Part shown: positions 44,760 to 58,124 of the stretch, in pieces
Position numbering within the stretch: position 1 is the first letter of the stretch
Layout: every line of letters begins with the position of its first letter
Assembly: GCA_026545225.1 (NCBI GenBank)
Contig: CM048845.1
Span: 27,618,001-27,682,000, forward strand
DNA length: 64,000 bases
Direction of reading: 5' to 3'
Source: Cornus controversa
Lineage: Eukaryota; Streptophyta; Magnoliopsida; Cornales; Cornaceae
Notes under the pieces: model-generated
Seen by the model: the letters and a program-made list of their open reading frames with translations, nothing else
What the model was told of the DNA's origin: nothing
The model's database searches: none
Program-made: the position numbers and the translations under genes

Positions 44760-45180
44760 TTCAACTGTCCTTAGTAACAAATAATTGTGATTGTCTTGCA
44801 TTTTGAGATCCAAATTTATCAATTAAAGTGCTCCAATCAAGTTTATCCAACATAAATTTTTCAATAGATATCATAGCAAATTCATTCAATCTCCTTTGTG
44901 ACATCGGCAACTGCATGTAAAATTTTATCAGTTTCAACTTTGAAAAGTTTTTTTCAGTAGATGCAACTATAACTGGGATACTTTATTTGCAATCCAAGCA
45001 TTTGAAAAACGTACAATAACCTAGCCTTTTTATAAAATATAATATTTCAATTGCCTTTTTTGTTTCTCGTGGTAAAGCTTCTTTTAAGACATTTAGCTTT
45101 AAACATAATTGTGCTAAGATATTGAATTTGGTTTCCTCCAATAATGTTCTGTTGGAGAAGATCAAAATTGAAAGAGATAG
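44760..45180 (-). pseudogene. hAT-type (ZMYM-like) transposase C-terminal fragment
   Basis: On the minus strand NRTLLEETKFNILAQLCLKL and ETKKAIEILYFIKRLGY lead, after a stop, into ASTEKNFSKLKLIKFYMQLP, MSQRRLNEFAMISIEKFMLD and LDWSTLIDKFGSQNAR. This is the hAT dimerisation region of plant zinc-finger MYM-type transposase genes. Only the C-terminal part remains. Confidence 0.7.
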
Positions 45181-46437
45181 AGAAGAGAGCTGTTGAAGAG
45201 AGGGAGGAATGAAGAAAAAGAAAAAAACCTAAAAGAACAAAAAAGTCAATAGATTCGTTGAAGGAGGCAAATAAAGAAAATATATATATGTAAAATGATT
45301 GTTTTTAACTTATACAATATATATAGTACGAATTTTTTTTTTTTTGGGACCACTTTATCTATGTTTTTAACTTATACAGTATATATAGTACTAATTTTTT
45401 TTTTTTTTTTGAGCGGCCCCTAGATTTTGGTGTCCATAGCTACACGTTATAGACTAAGAATCTTCTTTCCTTACTTTTTTAAGTGTTACCTGAAGAAGGA
45501 ACTTAAAGCGAGTCTGTGATTCAACAAAACAATACAAAAAAATAAATAAGTAAATGATTAAGAGTCTTTCTTTTTATTTATTTTTTTAAATGGATAGAAG
45601 GAACAACAAAAAATTTCAATTTTAACAATTTACCTTCATCTACATGTCTTGACTTTGCCGGCCATGCCACTTAAATAAACAAAAAATTGACCTAACCATT
45701 TCTCTGGTCTTCCAAGGAAAAATCACTACCAAACAAATGTGTGCTTGACAATTGGCAATTTACCTGTACGTCCGAGTCTACTTTGATTAAGATGAACATA
45801 CGACACGCTAAGTTAAAAAAAAAAACTTTGATTATTTTCTTTTCTATTTTTTAAAAATGGATAGAAGTTACTGTAAAAAAAACTAACTTGTTTGCTGTTG
45901 AAATTTTAAAGCCTGTTTTAAATTGTTGTTCAATTACTTAAAAGCGTTTTTATTTTAAATTTTTCCTTTTAGATGTGTCTGTTAATTATAAAAAAATAAT
46001 TTTTAAATGGTAGAGATTTTGGCTCCATAGAGCTTTTAGACAAAACTAAAATATTTAGCTTCTAAAACTAGATTCTGAGTAAATATTTTATATTTTTTGT
46101 AACTGGTTTTTCTTTAGACAATTTTATACCTATTTATTTTTTATAAAGACAATTTTGTCCCTTCTGAAGTCTTTTTGTTATCAAATACATATAATAGTAG
46201 TATTCTAATAAAAGATATTATTGTAAAATTAGTAATAGAACTATTTTGATAACGAAATCTAAAAAACCTTGGATTCTTTTTTTTTTTTTAAATGGATATA
46301 TACAAGTTACTATCATGGCCAATTAAAAGTTTTTTTATTTTATTTTTTGAAGTGTGTAAGTACAAAAAATTGCTTAGCTAATTACTGCTAATTAATTCGA
46401 TGCACACATTCAATAAAATCAAGAAATCAATATTTTC
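45181..46437. other. AT-rich intergenic stretch
   Basis: No gene is seen. A pair of CTTATACA(A/G)TATATATAGTAC copies (45309 and 45371) marks a short, roughly 62-bp tandem duplication with T-runs. Confidence 0.4.
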
Positions 46438-46730
46438 AGAGAACAATTTGAGATGATGATTCAGGATCCCTTTCATTCATCTTTCATTGGATATTTATAT
46501 AAGTTTGGAGTTCGAATCCTTCAAGGATTCAAATTCCTTTATTTGTAACTATCTTTACTCTTAAGGATTCAAATTCGAAATCAATAATTTTAGAAAAAAA
46601 ATTGAGATGATGATTCAGGATCCCTTTCATTGTATATTTATACAAGTTTGGAGTTCGAATTCTTCTAGGATTCAAATTCCTTTATTTGTAACTATCTTTA
46701 CTCTCAAGGATTCAAATTCCTATTTGAGTT
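46438..46730. repeat. Tandem duplication, about 154-bp unit
   Basis: TGAGATGATGATTCAGGATC recurs at about 46449 and 46603, followed in both by TTTGGAGTTCGAAT and TTTGTAACTATCTTTACTC. The copies differ at a few positions. Confidence 0.75.
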
Positions 46731-47426
46731 TGGACTTAAATCTGGGCTGAGCCATTTTGGCCTTTTAATGGGGCGACTAGGCACATTATTTTTCTCGAAA
46801 CAATGCTTTGGGACTTCTGCTAATACTTGGGTTCAAACCGATTTGGGCTTGGTCTGTTCATGTATCAGTTCAGCCCATTGGATTAAGTGAGAATTTTTCT
46901 CTGCACATTGCCCCCAATTCTTTTCAGTTATGAGCTTTTGCCATACTGGAGGGAATTTGTATAGGTTTCGTAGTGATTTCGTTGCCTGTATCGAGGTCCC
47001 TTAATAATGCTTAGGGTACTACCGACGGCGCTGAGCACATAAGTGATCTCTTCACGTTACCTTTTGTATTTTGTCTTGGCACTTCGTCATTTTAAGCCAT
47101 AAATCTTCTACAATTGATTGCCTTCTCTTCCACATTCATTCTCTCTTGAACTTCCTAGTACCAATTTATCTTCGTAGGTTAGTCTTTATCCTTTTATCCA
47201 TGTATTTTTCTTCTTTATGATGTCTTCCAGTGACAGCGACCGCACCTTTTCTGAAAATCAAGAAGTCACCATGCCTAGTTCTTCTCTTCTAGTTGTAGAA
47301 ACTGCCCATCTATCTGTCCCTAGGGAAGCAGTCACATCTAATCAGGATGTGGTTATTGCTTCGGTGACTAGGCAGTTGGTTAACATTAAGAGTGTAGAGA
47401 ATGAGTCCAATTTTGACCAGTTTATA
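46731..47426 (+). other. Repeat-derived leader with 71-aa ORF cut by the gypsy LTR
   Basis: An ORF at 47217-47432 starts MMSSSDSDRTFSENQ and is Ser/Val-rich with no motif I know. It ends just where the LTR-like sequence begins, so it may be the start of another element's ORF interrupted by that insertion. The words ATTGCCCCCAATTC (46907) and ATTGCCCCCACTTC (63407) tie this leader to the repeat at the right end of the window. Confidence 0.35.
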
Positions 47427-49399
47427 TTTTAAGCATAATTTTTGCCTTAATTACATTTTTAATGATGTTTAACATGTTTTGAATGTGAAAAATATGTTTG
47501 GGGAGTTATATTAGGGTTTTGGAAAGTTTTGGGAACATTTGAAAATTTTCGACTTTTTGGATCAATGGGGCATCGAGATGAGGTCTAGTGGGTCCAGGAA
47601 TCCGAATTTTTTTTAAAAAGCTCTTATTTTTTATTATGGGCTAAATGGAATGTTTAGAGAGTTAAAGAAGTGATTTTGAGGTCATGGGAACTTTCGAAAT
47701 CGAAAATGGAGGTCGAGAGGGTACGTTAAGTGACTCGGGGGCAAATTGGTTATTTTGTGCCCCAAGTGCTTGGATAAATATCTAGTGGGCTAGGATATTT
47801 CACTTTTACAGATTTTCCTCTCTCTCTAACTCTCTTACTTCAACTCTCTCCCTTCCTTCTAGATTTTGGAGGAGTTAGGCTAAGAATCGGGAAACGCCAA
47901 AGGCAAGTGCTTTGCTCCACTCGGCGTGGGCTACACTTTGGATCAAACAAAGTCCGCGTTTGACAAGGTAGAAAGGGTTAAAAATTTTGAAACTTGGCTT
48001 CTAAGCTTAGGACTTGAGGTAGGAGTGTAAAGTTCTTCTTTATTTTGATTCTATAGGTCCCTTATCTGTGACATAAAAGTTATGTTGTATATTTTGTGAG
48101 ATTAGGGTTTTGTGCATATATATATGTATATGAAAATGTATTTTTATGCTTAACTTAATGATATTCATGAATGCATAATATAAAATTGTGAGATTGTGCA
48201 TTTGTGTGGTAAGTGTACATTATGTGAGAAAGTCGCATTTTTGGGGCATGTTTGAGAATTAAGAAGGGCTTAGAGCCCTAGGGTGCAAAACCCAAAACTT
48301 GGCCAAACGAATTGTCGCTCCCATCTAGTTAGTAGCCCAAAAAGCATAAGCAGAGTTTTTGGTTTCAAAGAAACCCTTACTATGGAACTATGACAAGTAG
48401 AAGTCCTCAGTTGAATTGATTTTCGGATTTTATGTGATGTGAGTTTACTTGTGAGTTGTGACCTATATAAATTGTCATATATTGGAGTGTGAAACATCTC
48501 GCATGATTTCCAAAACTTGAGTGTTTTAAGGGTGAAAAAGCATGAATAATTGTCATATAGCCATATAGGGATTTTATTTGCATTTCATGCATGACTGCCT
48601 GAGTTAAGATAGAGTCGGGTGGATCATTCCTACTGGGTGTTGTTGTATGCTCACCCCCTCCCCCAAACTCTTTTACAATTAAAGCTCCCATAGAGAATTA
48701 TTCTGTACAAAATCTAGAAGATTTCGTTGGTTATTACGCATCTTTAGTGATGCATCGTAAATGTGTGGCTAGATGGAACAATTGAGATAAAATTGGATAA
48801 TTTTGGAACGTTATGTAATGAACCCATTGAGATTAGTTGGTTCTGCAATGCACATTTATACGTACGTGTATGCAATTTAGGCTCCCGTGGTGATATACAT
48901 GGATTGACATTCCATTAGGGTTTATTGGATAACATCACTTCTGGTCCCACGTGTGGAGCCCATAATAGGTTTTTGAAGTTGAGACATACGTAGATAAATA
49001 TGTGTAAGTGATTACGCTTTTGCAGTGTGATTAGAGATGTGAAATGCATAAAGTACAAATAGTGATTAATATAATTGATAATTGATTTCACTGTTCACCC
49101 CCCATTTCCCTCACTCTTAACCGGGTGTTAAAAATCGGGGCATGACAACTTGGTATCAAAGCTCTAGTTCAGAATACTTAGGGACAACGGAAATGGTCTT
49201 GTCACGTGTGAGCGTAGGAATGGAGGTTGTGATCCTAGATTTTAGACTAAGTGCATATTACATAGAAATTCTTATGTGCTTAATTATTGGTGTAACTTGC
49301 TATCTATGAAGTAGTTTAGCATGTTGTGTATGGATGCAATGAATTTGAAAAGTACAATCATGCTTTGAATTTTTAAGTATTTTCTTGTCATCTATATAG

Positions 49400-50110
49400 A
49401 AAGATTCTGCCAAGAAAAGCTCGCAGAGGAGCATCGGAAGTAACTCCCATTGATGGAGAGCAATTCATGCATGACATGGTCACTACCATGTGGCAAATTG
49501 CTAGGGAGACACAAAGGGAAACTCAAGAGGAGACACAAGCTCCGCCAAGATCAGCTCCTTCTAGTCGAATGATCATGGTGTTGGGACATGTCAAAAAACA
49601 TAACCCAATCTGGGCATTATAGGTCTGAATGTACTCAAGGACAGGTTCTTCAACTTGACTCAAGGCACAATGATCATAATGGAATATAAGACCAAGTTCA
49701 CATCCTTGGCTCGATTTTCACGAGAAATGATCACAACGGAAGAATTGAAGATAAAACAGTTCATAAGATATCTCTGAACCTATATACGGGATCGAGTGGC
49801 AGCCTCAGGATTGACTAGCTATGCGGTAATGGTGGAGAGAGCATTGATAGTCGAGGAGCTCAGTAATGACAATCAAAGAATAAGAGAAGCAAAGAACTAA
49901 TCAAGGAGCATGGGATCCCTTTCGGATAATCGTGTTAGGAAGAAGCAAAGGGATGGCGGGTCATTCTCACAAGGGCAGCAACAAGTCAAATTGACACAAT
50001 CTGGGCATTATAGGTCTGAATGTACTCAAGGACAGGTTCTTTTAGTGGCAGATAAGAAGTGCTTCCATTGTTAGCAAATGAGTCACATTAGTTAGAATTG
50101 CCCACGATAC
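49400..50110 (+). pseudogene. Gypsy gag remains
   Basis: Disconnected frames read LTSYAVMVERALIVEELSND and a CCHC knuckle CFHC-x4-H-x4-C near 50060-50102 with an internal TAG. A 46-bp segment containing CTGGGCATTATAGGTCTGAA occurs at about 49597 and again at 50000, a duplication within gag. Confidence 0.6.
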
Positions 50111-50351
50111 ACAAGGTGGGGCTAGTTCTCAACAGTGCCCTACGTAGCCTACTTCTTCATAGTCGAGCTTTAGGGCATTGTCACCACCACAGACAGTGCC
50201 ATCAGTTCAGAGTTCATGGGCACCGGCTGGAGGAGTCGTGTTTAGCGCTCCTAGTCAGCAGTCAGGGCATCAAGGTGCAGGACAATAGGGCCAGAGAGCT
50301 CAATGTCGTGCCTTCACTCTTGTTCCAGTAGAGACCTCAGCAGGACCGTCA

Positions 50352-50765
50352 GTGGTCCGAGGTATATTCCTTGTATCTAGCTCATGGGCTAGGGTTTTAG
50401 TAGACTTGAGTGCATCACATTCATTCATTTCATATGCATTTGCTTGTGCTTTAGGGTTAGAGGTGTCATCCTTGAACTCGGCTTTATCCATTGATACACC
50501 AATTGGTGGTAGAGTGACCTTGGGTAGTGTATGTCGGTCTTATAAGATTGATATTGCAGGGCATCGATTAGTGTTTGATTTCATCGTCCTCAACATGTCT
50601 AGCTTTGACGTGATATTGGGTATGGATTGGCTATCTACCTACAAAGCCAATATTGATTGTTATAGGGGAAAAGTGACTTTGTGCACACCAGAAGCTGTTA
50701 ACATTTGCTTTGTGTGGGAGCAAGATGACTTCTATTTGTCTTCTTCGTATGGTCCTAGTAATTAG
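50352..50765 (+). pseudogene. Gypsy protease remains
   Basis: The frame holds ARVLVDLSASHSFISYAFA, where the active-site Asp-Thr-Gly is now Asp-Leu-Ser, and later FDVILGMDWLSTYKANIDC, typical of plant gypsy proteases. It is inactive by loss of the triad. Confidence 0.75.
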
Positions 50766-50999
50766 AAAGGACTTCAGTATTTCTTAGCAAGTCTACTAGT
50801 TAATGGTGATGCTGGGACACTTAGAGAGCTTCCTCGTGTAGTATGTGAGTTTATGGATGTATTTTCGAGGGACTTGACACAGTTGCCTCCGAAATGAGAA
50901 GTGGAGTTTGCAATAGAACTTGCTCTAGGTACCACACCCATTTCCATGCCACTGGTTGAGTTGAAAGACTTAAAGGACTAGTTACAAGAGCTACTAGAC

Positions 51000-51900
51000 A
51001 AGGGATTTGAACGTCATAGTACTTCGCCTTGGAAAGCTCCGGTTCTTTTTGTTAAGAAGAAAGATGGGTCCTTGCGACTTTGCATTGACTATCGGAAGTT
51101 AAATATGACAACGATCAAGAACAAGTATCCTTTGCCAAGGATAGATGACTTGTTCAATCAACTTAAGTGCTCTAAATATTTCTCAAAGATTGATTTGAGA
51201 TCAGGCTATTATTAGTTGGAAATTAGAGAGGCAAACATTCAAAAAATCACTTTTCGCACACGATATAGGCACTATAAGTTTTTTGTGATGTCGTTTGGTT
51301 TGACAAATGCACCGGTAGCATTCATGGACTTGATGAATCGTGTGTTTAATGAGTACTTAGACAAATTTGTGGTTGTGTTCATTGATGATATCCTAGTATA
51401 CTTGTCTTCGGAAGAGGAGTACGTGGGGCACTTGAGGATTGTATTGCAATTTTTAAGAGAGAGCTAATTGTATGCCAAATACGAGAAGTGTGAGTTTTGC
51501 CTAGTAGAGGTTAAGTTCCTTGGGCATGTTGTGTCCGAAGAAAGAGTTTTCGTGGATCCATCCAAGATAGAGGTGGTAATGAGTTGGGAAAGACCTAAGA
51601 GTGTATTTGAGATAAGTAGCTTATTGGGATTGACCGGATACTATCAGAGATTTGTGAAGGACTTTTCGAGGTTAGCGGTACCAATGACCAAACTTACCCA
51701 AAAAGGAGTGAGACTTGTGTGGGATGATGTTTGCCAGCATTCATTCATGGAATTGAAGATTCGTTTGGCTTTGGCTCCAATTTTGATCATTTTGGAACTT
51801 GGGTTGTGGTACACAATCTATAGTGATGCTTCACGACTCGGTTTGGGATATGTGCTAATGTAAACCGAAAGAGTAGTGGCGTATGGTTCAAAGTGTGGAG
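51000..51900 (+). pseudogene. Gypsy reverse transcriptase and RNase H start
   Basis: The RT blocks are [40 protein letters not shown] and [11 protein letters not shown] (catalytic FIDD kept). LGHVVSEERVFVDPSKIEVV and LLGLTGYYQRFVKDFSRLAV follow, then [17 protein letters not shown] of RNase H. Stops replace residues after SGYY, after FLRES and after YVLM. Confidence 0.85.
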
Positions 51901-52920
51901 ATATTACTTGTATGGCGAGAAGTTTGAAGTGTTCTCTGATCATAAAAGTCTCAAATACATTTTCTCACAAAAGGATTTTAATATGAGGTAACGGATGTGG
52001 ATGGAATACATAGAAGATTATGACTTCGACTTGCAATATCATTCGGGAAAGGCCAATGTAGTAGCGGATGCATTGAGTAGGAAGTCACATGGTGGCTTAG
52101 TAAGCTTAGTCATACGGGAATGGAAGATGATAGAAGATATCTTAGAAATAGGATTACATTTTAGTGACGATGATGGACCAATGACACTATTTACTCTTAT
52201 CACTCAACGAACTCTATTGAGTACAGTGATTGAAGAGCAAAGGAAGAATAGTGAGAGTGAGGCTATTCGCACTCGAATTTCGGGTGGTGAAGTAGTGGAA
52301 AGATGGATGATACATTTAGATGAGAGTTTGAAATTTAAAGGGAAGATGTTTGTTCCCTAACTTGTAGAGAGGAAGTCCTTAAAGAGTTTCACAACTCAAG
52401 GCTTGCAGTACATCCAGTTGGCACAAAAATATATCATAACCAACATTATTGATGGAAGGGTATGAAGAAGGATGTGACTTAGTTCGTAGCAAGGTACCTT
52501 ACTTGTCAACAAGTGAAAGCCAAGCACCAAAGGCCAGCGGGGTTATTACAACCATTGCCTGTGGCTATGTGGAAGTGGAAGCATGTCAATATAGATTTTG
52601 TGATGGGACTTCTAAGGTCGAAGAAGAGTCATGATGCAGTTTGGGTAGTCGTTGATAGACTGACTAACGTGACTCACTTTATTCCTATCAGAGTGACCGA
52701 TGATATGGATACTCTTAGTAGATTGTACATTGAGCAGATCTATATACTTCATGGTGTACCAGTTTCTATCATTTTAGATAGAGACCTATGATTTACATCT
52801 CATTTTGGTAGAGTTTCCAAGCAGCACTCGATATAGACCTTCACTTTAGTAAGGCTTTTCATCTTCAGACGAATGGTCAGTCAGACGTACTATACATATT
52901 TCGAAGGACATATTACGAGT
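51901..52920 (+). pseudogene. Gypsy RNase H end and integrase remains
   Basis: FDLQYHSGKANVVADALSRK closes RNase H. WKWKHVNIDFVMGLLRSKKS, WVVVDRLTNVTHFIPIRV and GVPVSIILDRD belong to the integrase core; then a stop and frame-broken LHFSKAFHLQTNGQSD. Confidence 0.8.
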
Positions 52921-53090
52921 TTGTCCTAGTTGAGTAGAACACTGGATATTTCCTCTTACCGAGCTCTCTAATTAGAACCGCACTGGTGGCTGTTTGAGAT
53001 ATTACAAGATATAAATACAAAGGTTTTCATGCGTTTGGTGCTGAGAGAGTTGGCAATTGGATCAAGTACTGCTTGAGTTTCACCAGGGCG

Positions 53091-53990
53091 CTGTTTTGCT
53101 CGACTCCCCTAATTCTTTGGTAAGTGTATTAATTAAATTACCACACTTCGCAATAGAACAAATTCCTTGTGGAATAGGACTATCGAAAGGGGTGTCGAAC
53201 CTCTGGGACTGTGGTCTGACTAAGTTGGATATACAGAATTAATTCTAATTAAATTTTGAAGAAAATAGTGCAGATTTTTATATCTAGATTAACTAATGAA
53301 GCAATTAAACTAAAACAAGAGAAACTAGAGAGTGTATAATATATGAGATAAATATAGAGTTATTGATTTCACCACTAACTTCACAATCAATGACCAATTG
53401 AACTAACTATGGGGAATTATACCATACATAAGTGGTGTCCAATTTTAGAGATATGACAGCTCCCTTTGTGAGAAGTGGGGTTTGGTTTCAATTTGAATCT
53501 GCTTTAAACCCCTCTAAAGAGTCTCTCTCCTTTGGTAACAACCTCTGTGATTTCATGAACCAAATCAACAATCAAACCTTCCACACCCATTAGATGTTAC
53601 AAGTAGACTGCATCTGCCACATTACTGCAACATGATTTTTGTAGTCAGCACAGTAAAATTTAATGATTCAAAGAAACAAATTTAAATGCAAGAACTTACT
53701 TCAATTTGCCGTATTTTATGAGTGAGAGTTTCGACTCTTTAATATTGTTTACTGCCACTCAATTTCGAAAGGTTCCTTTAATTAGAAACAATCCCTTACA
53801 AACCACCCTCTAATTAAGCACAACTTTATTGCCTCCTCCAATGAACTCCTCTTCACATCATGGTAAATCTCAGTTCCTCCGTTTGTATGAAAGAATACCT
53901 TCTCCCAATAATTAAGTGGAAACATTTTCATAGCTGAGCTTTTAACCGTAATTATTTAGCTTAATTCCCAAGAAAAAGAAGGAAAGAAAA
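53091..53990 (-). mobile_element. Possible LTR fragment related to the Athila type
   Basis: The layout GGGGTGTCGAACCTCTGGGACT (53190), then TGATTTCACCACTAACTTCAC (53362) parallels AGGGTATCGATCCCACGAGGACT and GGTTTCCACCACTAGCCATTCAC in the young Athila LTR. Sequence identity is otherwise low and I could not set the ends. Confidence 0.3.
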
Positions 53991-55036
53991 ATTAAAACCA
54001 TCAAAATTAGATATTTCAATCAGTGAGAATGCACTTACAGGTCAAGTGCCCTGCATTTTCTTGCCAATTAATGCCGCATCAGGTTGGAAACTAGAGAAAC
54101 GATGGGTCTGTCTTAGGCGTGTTCCCAACTTCTTGGGTTCTCTTTGGGGGCCATAGCTAAGAAACTCAGAGAGGTACAACTCTGTGACTCTCTTCTCACC
54201 CTGAATTTTACAGTTCCAAATCATATTAATTACCCAAAAGCAAAGAACAACAATAAACAATTGAGTTGAAATAAATAATACCTGTTTGAGTCTCAAGACT
54301 GATTACGACTCGAAACGAACAACAGAGGATATGTCAAGAGATGTCTAGACTGGTACACAATTGCTAAGCTATCACTAGACAACCTTGAAATGGAATGGAT
54401 AGGATACTGATCGAGAAGGCATGTGATATATTCAGTTGGATATCCAGAATTGCCATTAGACCCTGCCAAATTTATTAGCAACACTTCTCTTGAGCAGCTT
54501 TTTAAAGGGTAAAAAGTTACTATCATATATGCAGATAATCAATAAACTGATATGAACTGAAACTGGAAAGCAATACTTAAAAGCAATACATAACAAAAAG
54601 AGAGAGTGAATTTTGTGTCAATATATTTATCCAATTACTAAAGCATAAATGATACAATGACATAAAGTTAAAGCTCTGACATATTAAAAACATTTACAAA
54701 ATGTTGATACCTGATGAACCATTGATTGAAGCAATAGTAGCAATGGGCTTGCTGATGCTTAAGCATTGTAAGAAACAAAGAAAGGGTAATGAATCTTAAT
54801 TTTACAAAAATTTGAAAGATTCATGGATTTCTAGATGATCCTGTAATGGTGTTGCTTTGTAAGAGCCTGCAAAACACTTCATTCAATAAGAACTATTCCC
54901 ATTTAAAAATTACAAGCATGGCAGCAAATATATGTATTTATTTGAGTCTGGCTGCAGGGGGACTCCTAGCCAGAATTTATCTATTACTCTTTCTCCAAGC
55001 ATAGGCAACTTAACAAATCTGCAGATTGTATTAGTA

Positions 55037-55069
<33 letters not shown>

Positions 55070-56072
55070 GTATATATATGAATGGTTTGCTTCCTATACT
55101 TTCTTATTACAGTAATACATATCAATTAATAAGGGTTTGCTTCCTACAATTAACACCTTGGACAGCAACACATGTAATAAGATAGAAAATTATTAACACC
55201 TTGTTACTTTAAGCTGTCTGCTGCATGGGCAATCACTCTAGCCAGATAAGGGTTCGTATCGTTAATTGTTAGCTATGATGAAAGACAGAAGGATAATGCT
55301 TATGTATGGCTTCCTTATAGTATGCTTTCCCTAGCAATTAATTCACACTGTCCAACAGAAGGGTTAGGATGACGGCTTCTATTTATGTTTCCCTTTTCAC
55401 TCTTCCTAGAACCCTTTTTTACTATGATCAATACGCTCTGGAAAACATTACAAAAGAAGGCGTTATGGTTTTGGTACTCTGAGAATATCTTTTTCTGTAT
55501 ATTAGTAAGATTTCAAGGTAATAACTTAGGGAATTGATTTATTTATTTTGATAAGTGATATGTTTTCAGATTGTATTTTTCATGCATATGTAATCCTAGG
55601 CAAACACCAATAGGGCTAGAAGCTAAACACCATAACAAATTGAATTAAAAATGAAAAAGTTAAAAGAACCTTACCAAAAAAAAAAAAAGTTAAAAGAAAA
55701 ACAGAGGGATACCTTTAATCTTTGCAATAATAGCTAATAGTGTATCTCCAGATTTCTAATCCACAAAGATCACAGTCTTTCTCCTGAAAAGTAGTTTCTT
55801 TAATGGTTAGAATAATCCAAATCCTCCAGTATTAGAATAACAATTACAATGTCAGGAACTGAAAAAATGGTATAAAAAGGACACAATGTGTTAATGCTTC
55901 GAACAGCGGAAATGAATGAGACTGAAAACGATTTTCTCAAAGGTAAAACTAAAATTATTCCAAATACATCAGGATTGCTGAATGATTTCACAGATTTCTG
56001 AACGATTCCACGAAAATCTGAAGGATTCACATATTGCTGAATGATTTTACAGAACTCATGACGATTATATAC

Positions 56073-56112
<40 letters not shown>

Positions 56113-57074
56113 GAAGAACCTGATTGAGCCAAGAACTGATGCGAATGAGATTATTAAAGTAAGAATGGACCTTTTTAATAAGAACTGTGTTAGATCATTC
56201 TCTCTGTCCACTTTTATGTGACATTAGATATAAAGTAAATTTATTATTTCGAATTTGCCCTTTTTAACTGCCCAAAACGCTGTGCTTGCAATTGTATATT
56301 AAGAATCAAATTTTAACCATTTGTCACCTCTCTTGTAAGTTTTTTTATTCTCTCTAACTCACACACAAGCTTCCTCCTTAAATTTATTTTTTCAAACAAG
56401 TTTCAAGCTTGCTCCTTTTCTTTTTTCTTTTTTCCCGTACAAGCTTGCTTCAATTTTCATTATTATATAATATACTTTTATTCTTTTTTTTTTTTATGTT
56501 GGCCCATATAAATAGATTGAATTTAAAGCTCTTCTACTTATTCTTCAAGATATTGCCTTTTAAACTTTCTATTTTTTTCCATTTTAAAAAGTGAAAAGAA
56601 TTGAATATTTAAATAAAAATTATAAAGAGTTAATTAAAATTGTTTATGTTAATATATTAACAAGAAAAAAGTTCCTTCGAAGTTTTTAACTTACTTTATG
56701 TAAAATTGGCCATGCATTTTAAGATTTTTTTCTTAACAAGAGACTCATTGAGAGGTAGAGTAGATACAACTCGGTTACAATTCTCGGTAAGAGATGTTAA
56801 AACTCCAAGTAAACAAACTCAAAATTGAAATTATCTCTTTAGTTATTTTATTTCTTTTATTAAGACAATCGATGAAGACATTTTTCTTATTTGTATCATA
56901 TTTAAAACACTGTAATCTTCTATGTCTGCCCAAAATAAAAAAATGGCCATCAGTAAATTGATTCCAGCTAATTGATTTCAACATAGTGCCCAAAATTCTT
57001 ATTGATGGAGAATTAGTCAATTATAGATGATTCTACCACCAAGCAATGGGTGTACGAACATATCAATCCAACTG
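53991..57074. other. Intergenic stretch with possible minus-strand gene debris
   Basis: There is no gene that I can support. On the minus strand a frame at about 55790-55710 reads a LysM-like KSGDTLLAIIAKIKG after an in-frame TAG. Pieces at 54780-54710, 54526-54293 and 54200-54042 have AG/GT-like borders but no family. Microsatellites (CT)n(TA)n at 55036-55080 and (TA)n(GA)n at 56066-56112 are present. Confidence 0.3.
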
Positions 57075-58124
57075 TTGTTTGTAATAGCCCGTAATTTTGG
57101 AAGTTTTTTAATTTTAATTTTAATGTTTTCTTTCTTTTATTAGTTAAATTGAATTGTTTTATTGGTTGGATTAAATTCTTTGAGTGCTTTAAATATTGTG
57201 GTGTAGTTTACTTTATTTTTATTTTATTTTATTTGGACTGAGTCTTTGTGTTTTCTTTATTTTAATTTTGAATTGGATTAGAGAAGAATTTAGGTTGAGT
57301 TGGGTTGGGCTAGGTGTACTTATTTTTGATGGGTTAGGGTTTGTTTTATTAATTTTTCCCTTTTAATTCTATTTAGTCTTAATTAGTTTTTTGAAAATAA
57401 ATAAATAAATAAAAGAAAAGGAAATAGGGGATTAGGGTTTCTGCCGTTAGCTTATGCACAGAAACTCAGAGTGTAGATAAAAGAGAGGATGGAAAGAATG
57501 AGCGATCATGTGGACGGATTTTAAATCATCAAAGAGGCAAGTTCGATTCTTCTCTTTCCCTTTGAATCTGTATACATAGACTAAATCCTGTAATGTGTAA
57601 ATTGTTTATCGTATTTTTTTAAATCTTTCATTTTGGTATTAAATTGATTTTTATAAGTCTAATTTTTTCTGTGGATTATGATGTTTGTGAAATTAAATTA
57701 GTAATTGAAGATTGGTGTTGATTATTTATTTACACACATATAGATAAATGCATACATGTATACGATGAATATAATGATATGTTAAGTTTAACTTTGTGGA
57801 CGTTTGTTGTAGCAATTTGTGGTTTGTTGAGTGGTTCTTGCTAGACTAAATTTACCCTTGAACATTTGGAAATAGATCATGGAGGAATTTAAATTTAATT
57901 TTTTTTAAAAAAAATTTGTTGAAGAATCCTAGAAGTTGTGATTTGGGGGTTTTCGCTTTGAGGCGTTTTTTATGGGGCTTTTGGTACCAATAGATAGCTT
58001 AGGATGAGAGAAGAAGATCAGTATAAAATTTGGGTCAAAGGGAGGCCGGGAAGTAGCCGGAAAGGGGCTGCCTAGGTGCATGAACAGTGCGCGCAAGCTG
58101 GGGGTTGAAATTTTGACAAAAATC

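Larger units (their letters stand above)
47427..53090 (+). mobile_element. Degenerate Ty3/gypsy element, 3'-truncated
   Basis: A long LTR (about 47427-49147, start uncertain, end GGGCATGACA) is followed by a Met-type primer site TGGTATCAAAGCTC at 49151. Domains follow on the plus strand: gag, protease, RT, RNase H, integrase, all with stops. Similarity fades after about 52900 and there is no 3' LTR, so the element is cut, probably by the LTR-like fragment that starts near 53100. Confidence 0.8.

Noticed and set aside
55700..55800. LysM-domain gene on the minus strand
   Set aside because: The KSGDTLLAIIAKIKG resemblance is short, follows a stop, and neighbouring exon-like pieces match no LysM protein; kept only as possible debris.
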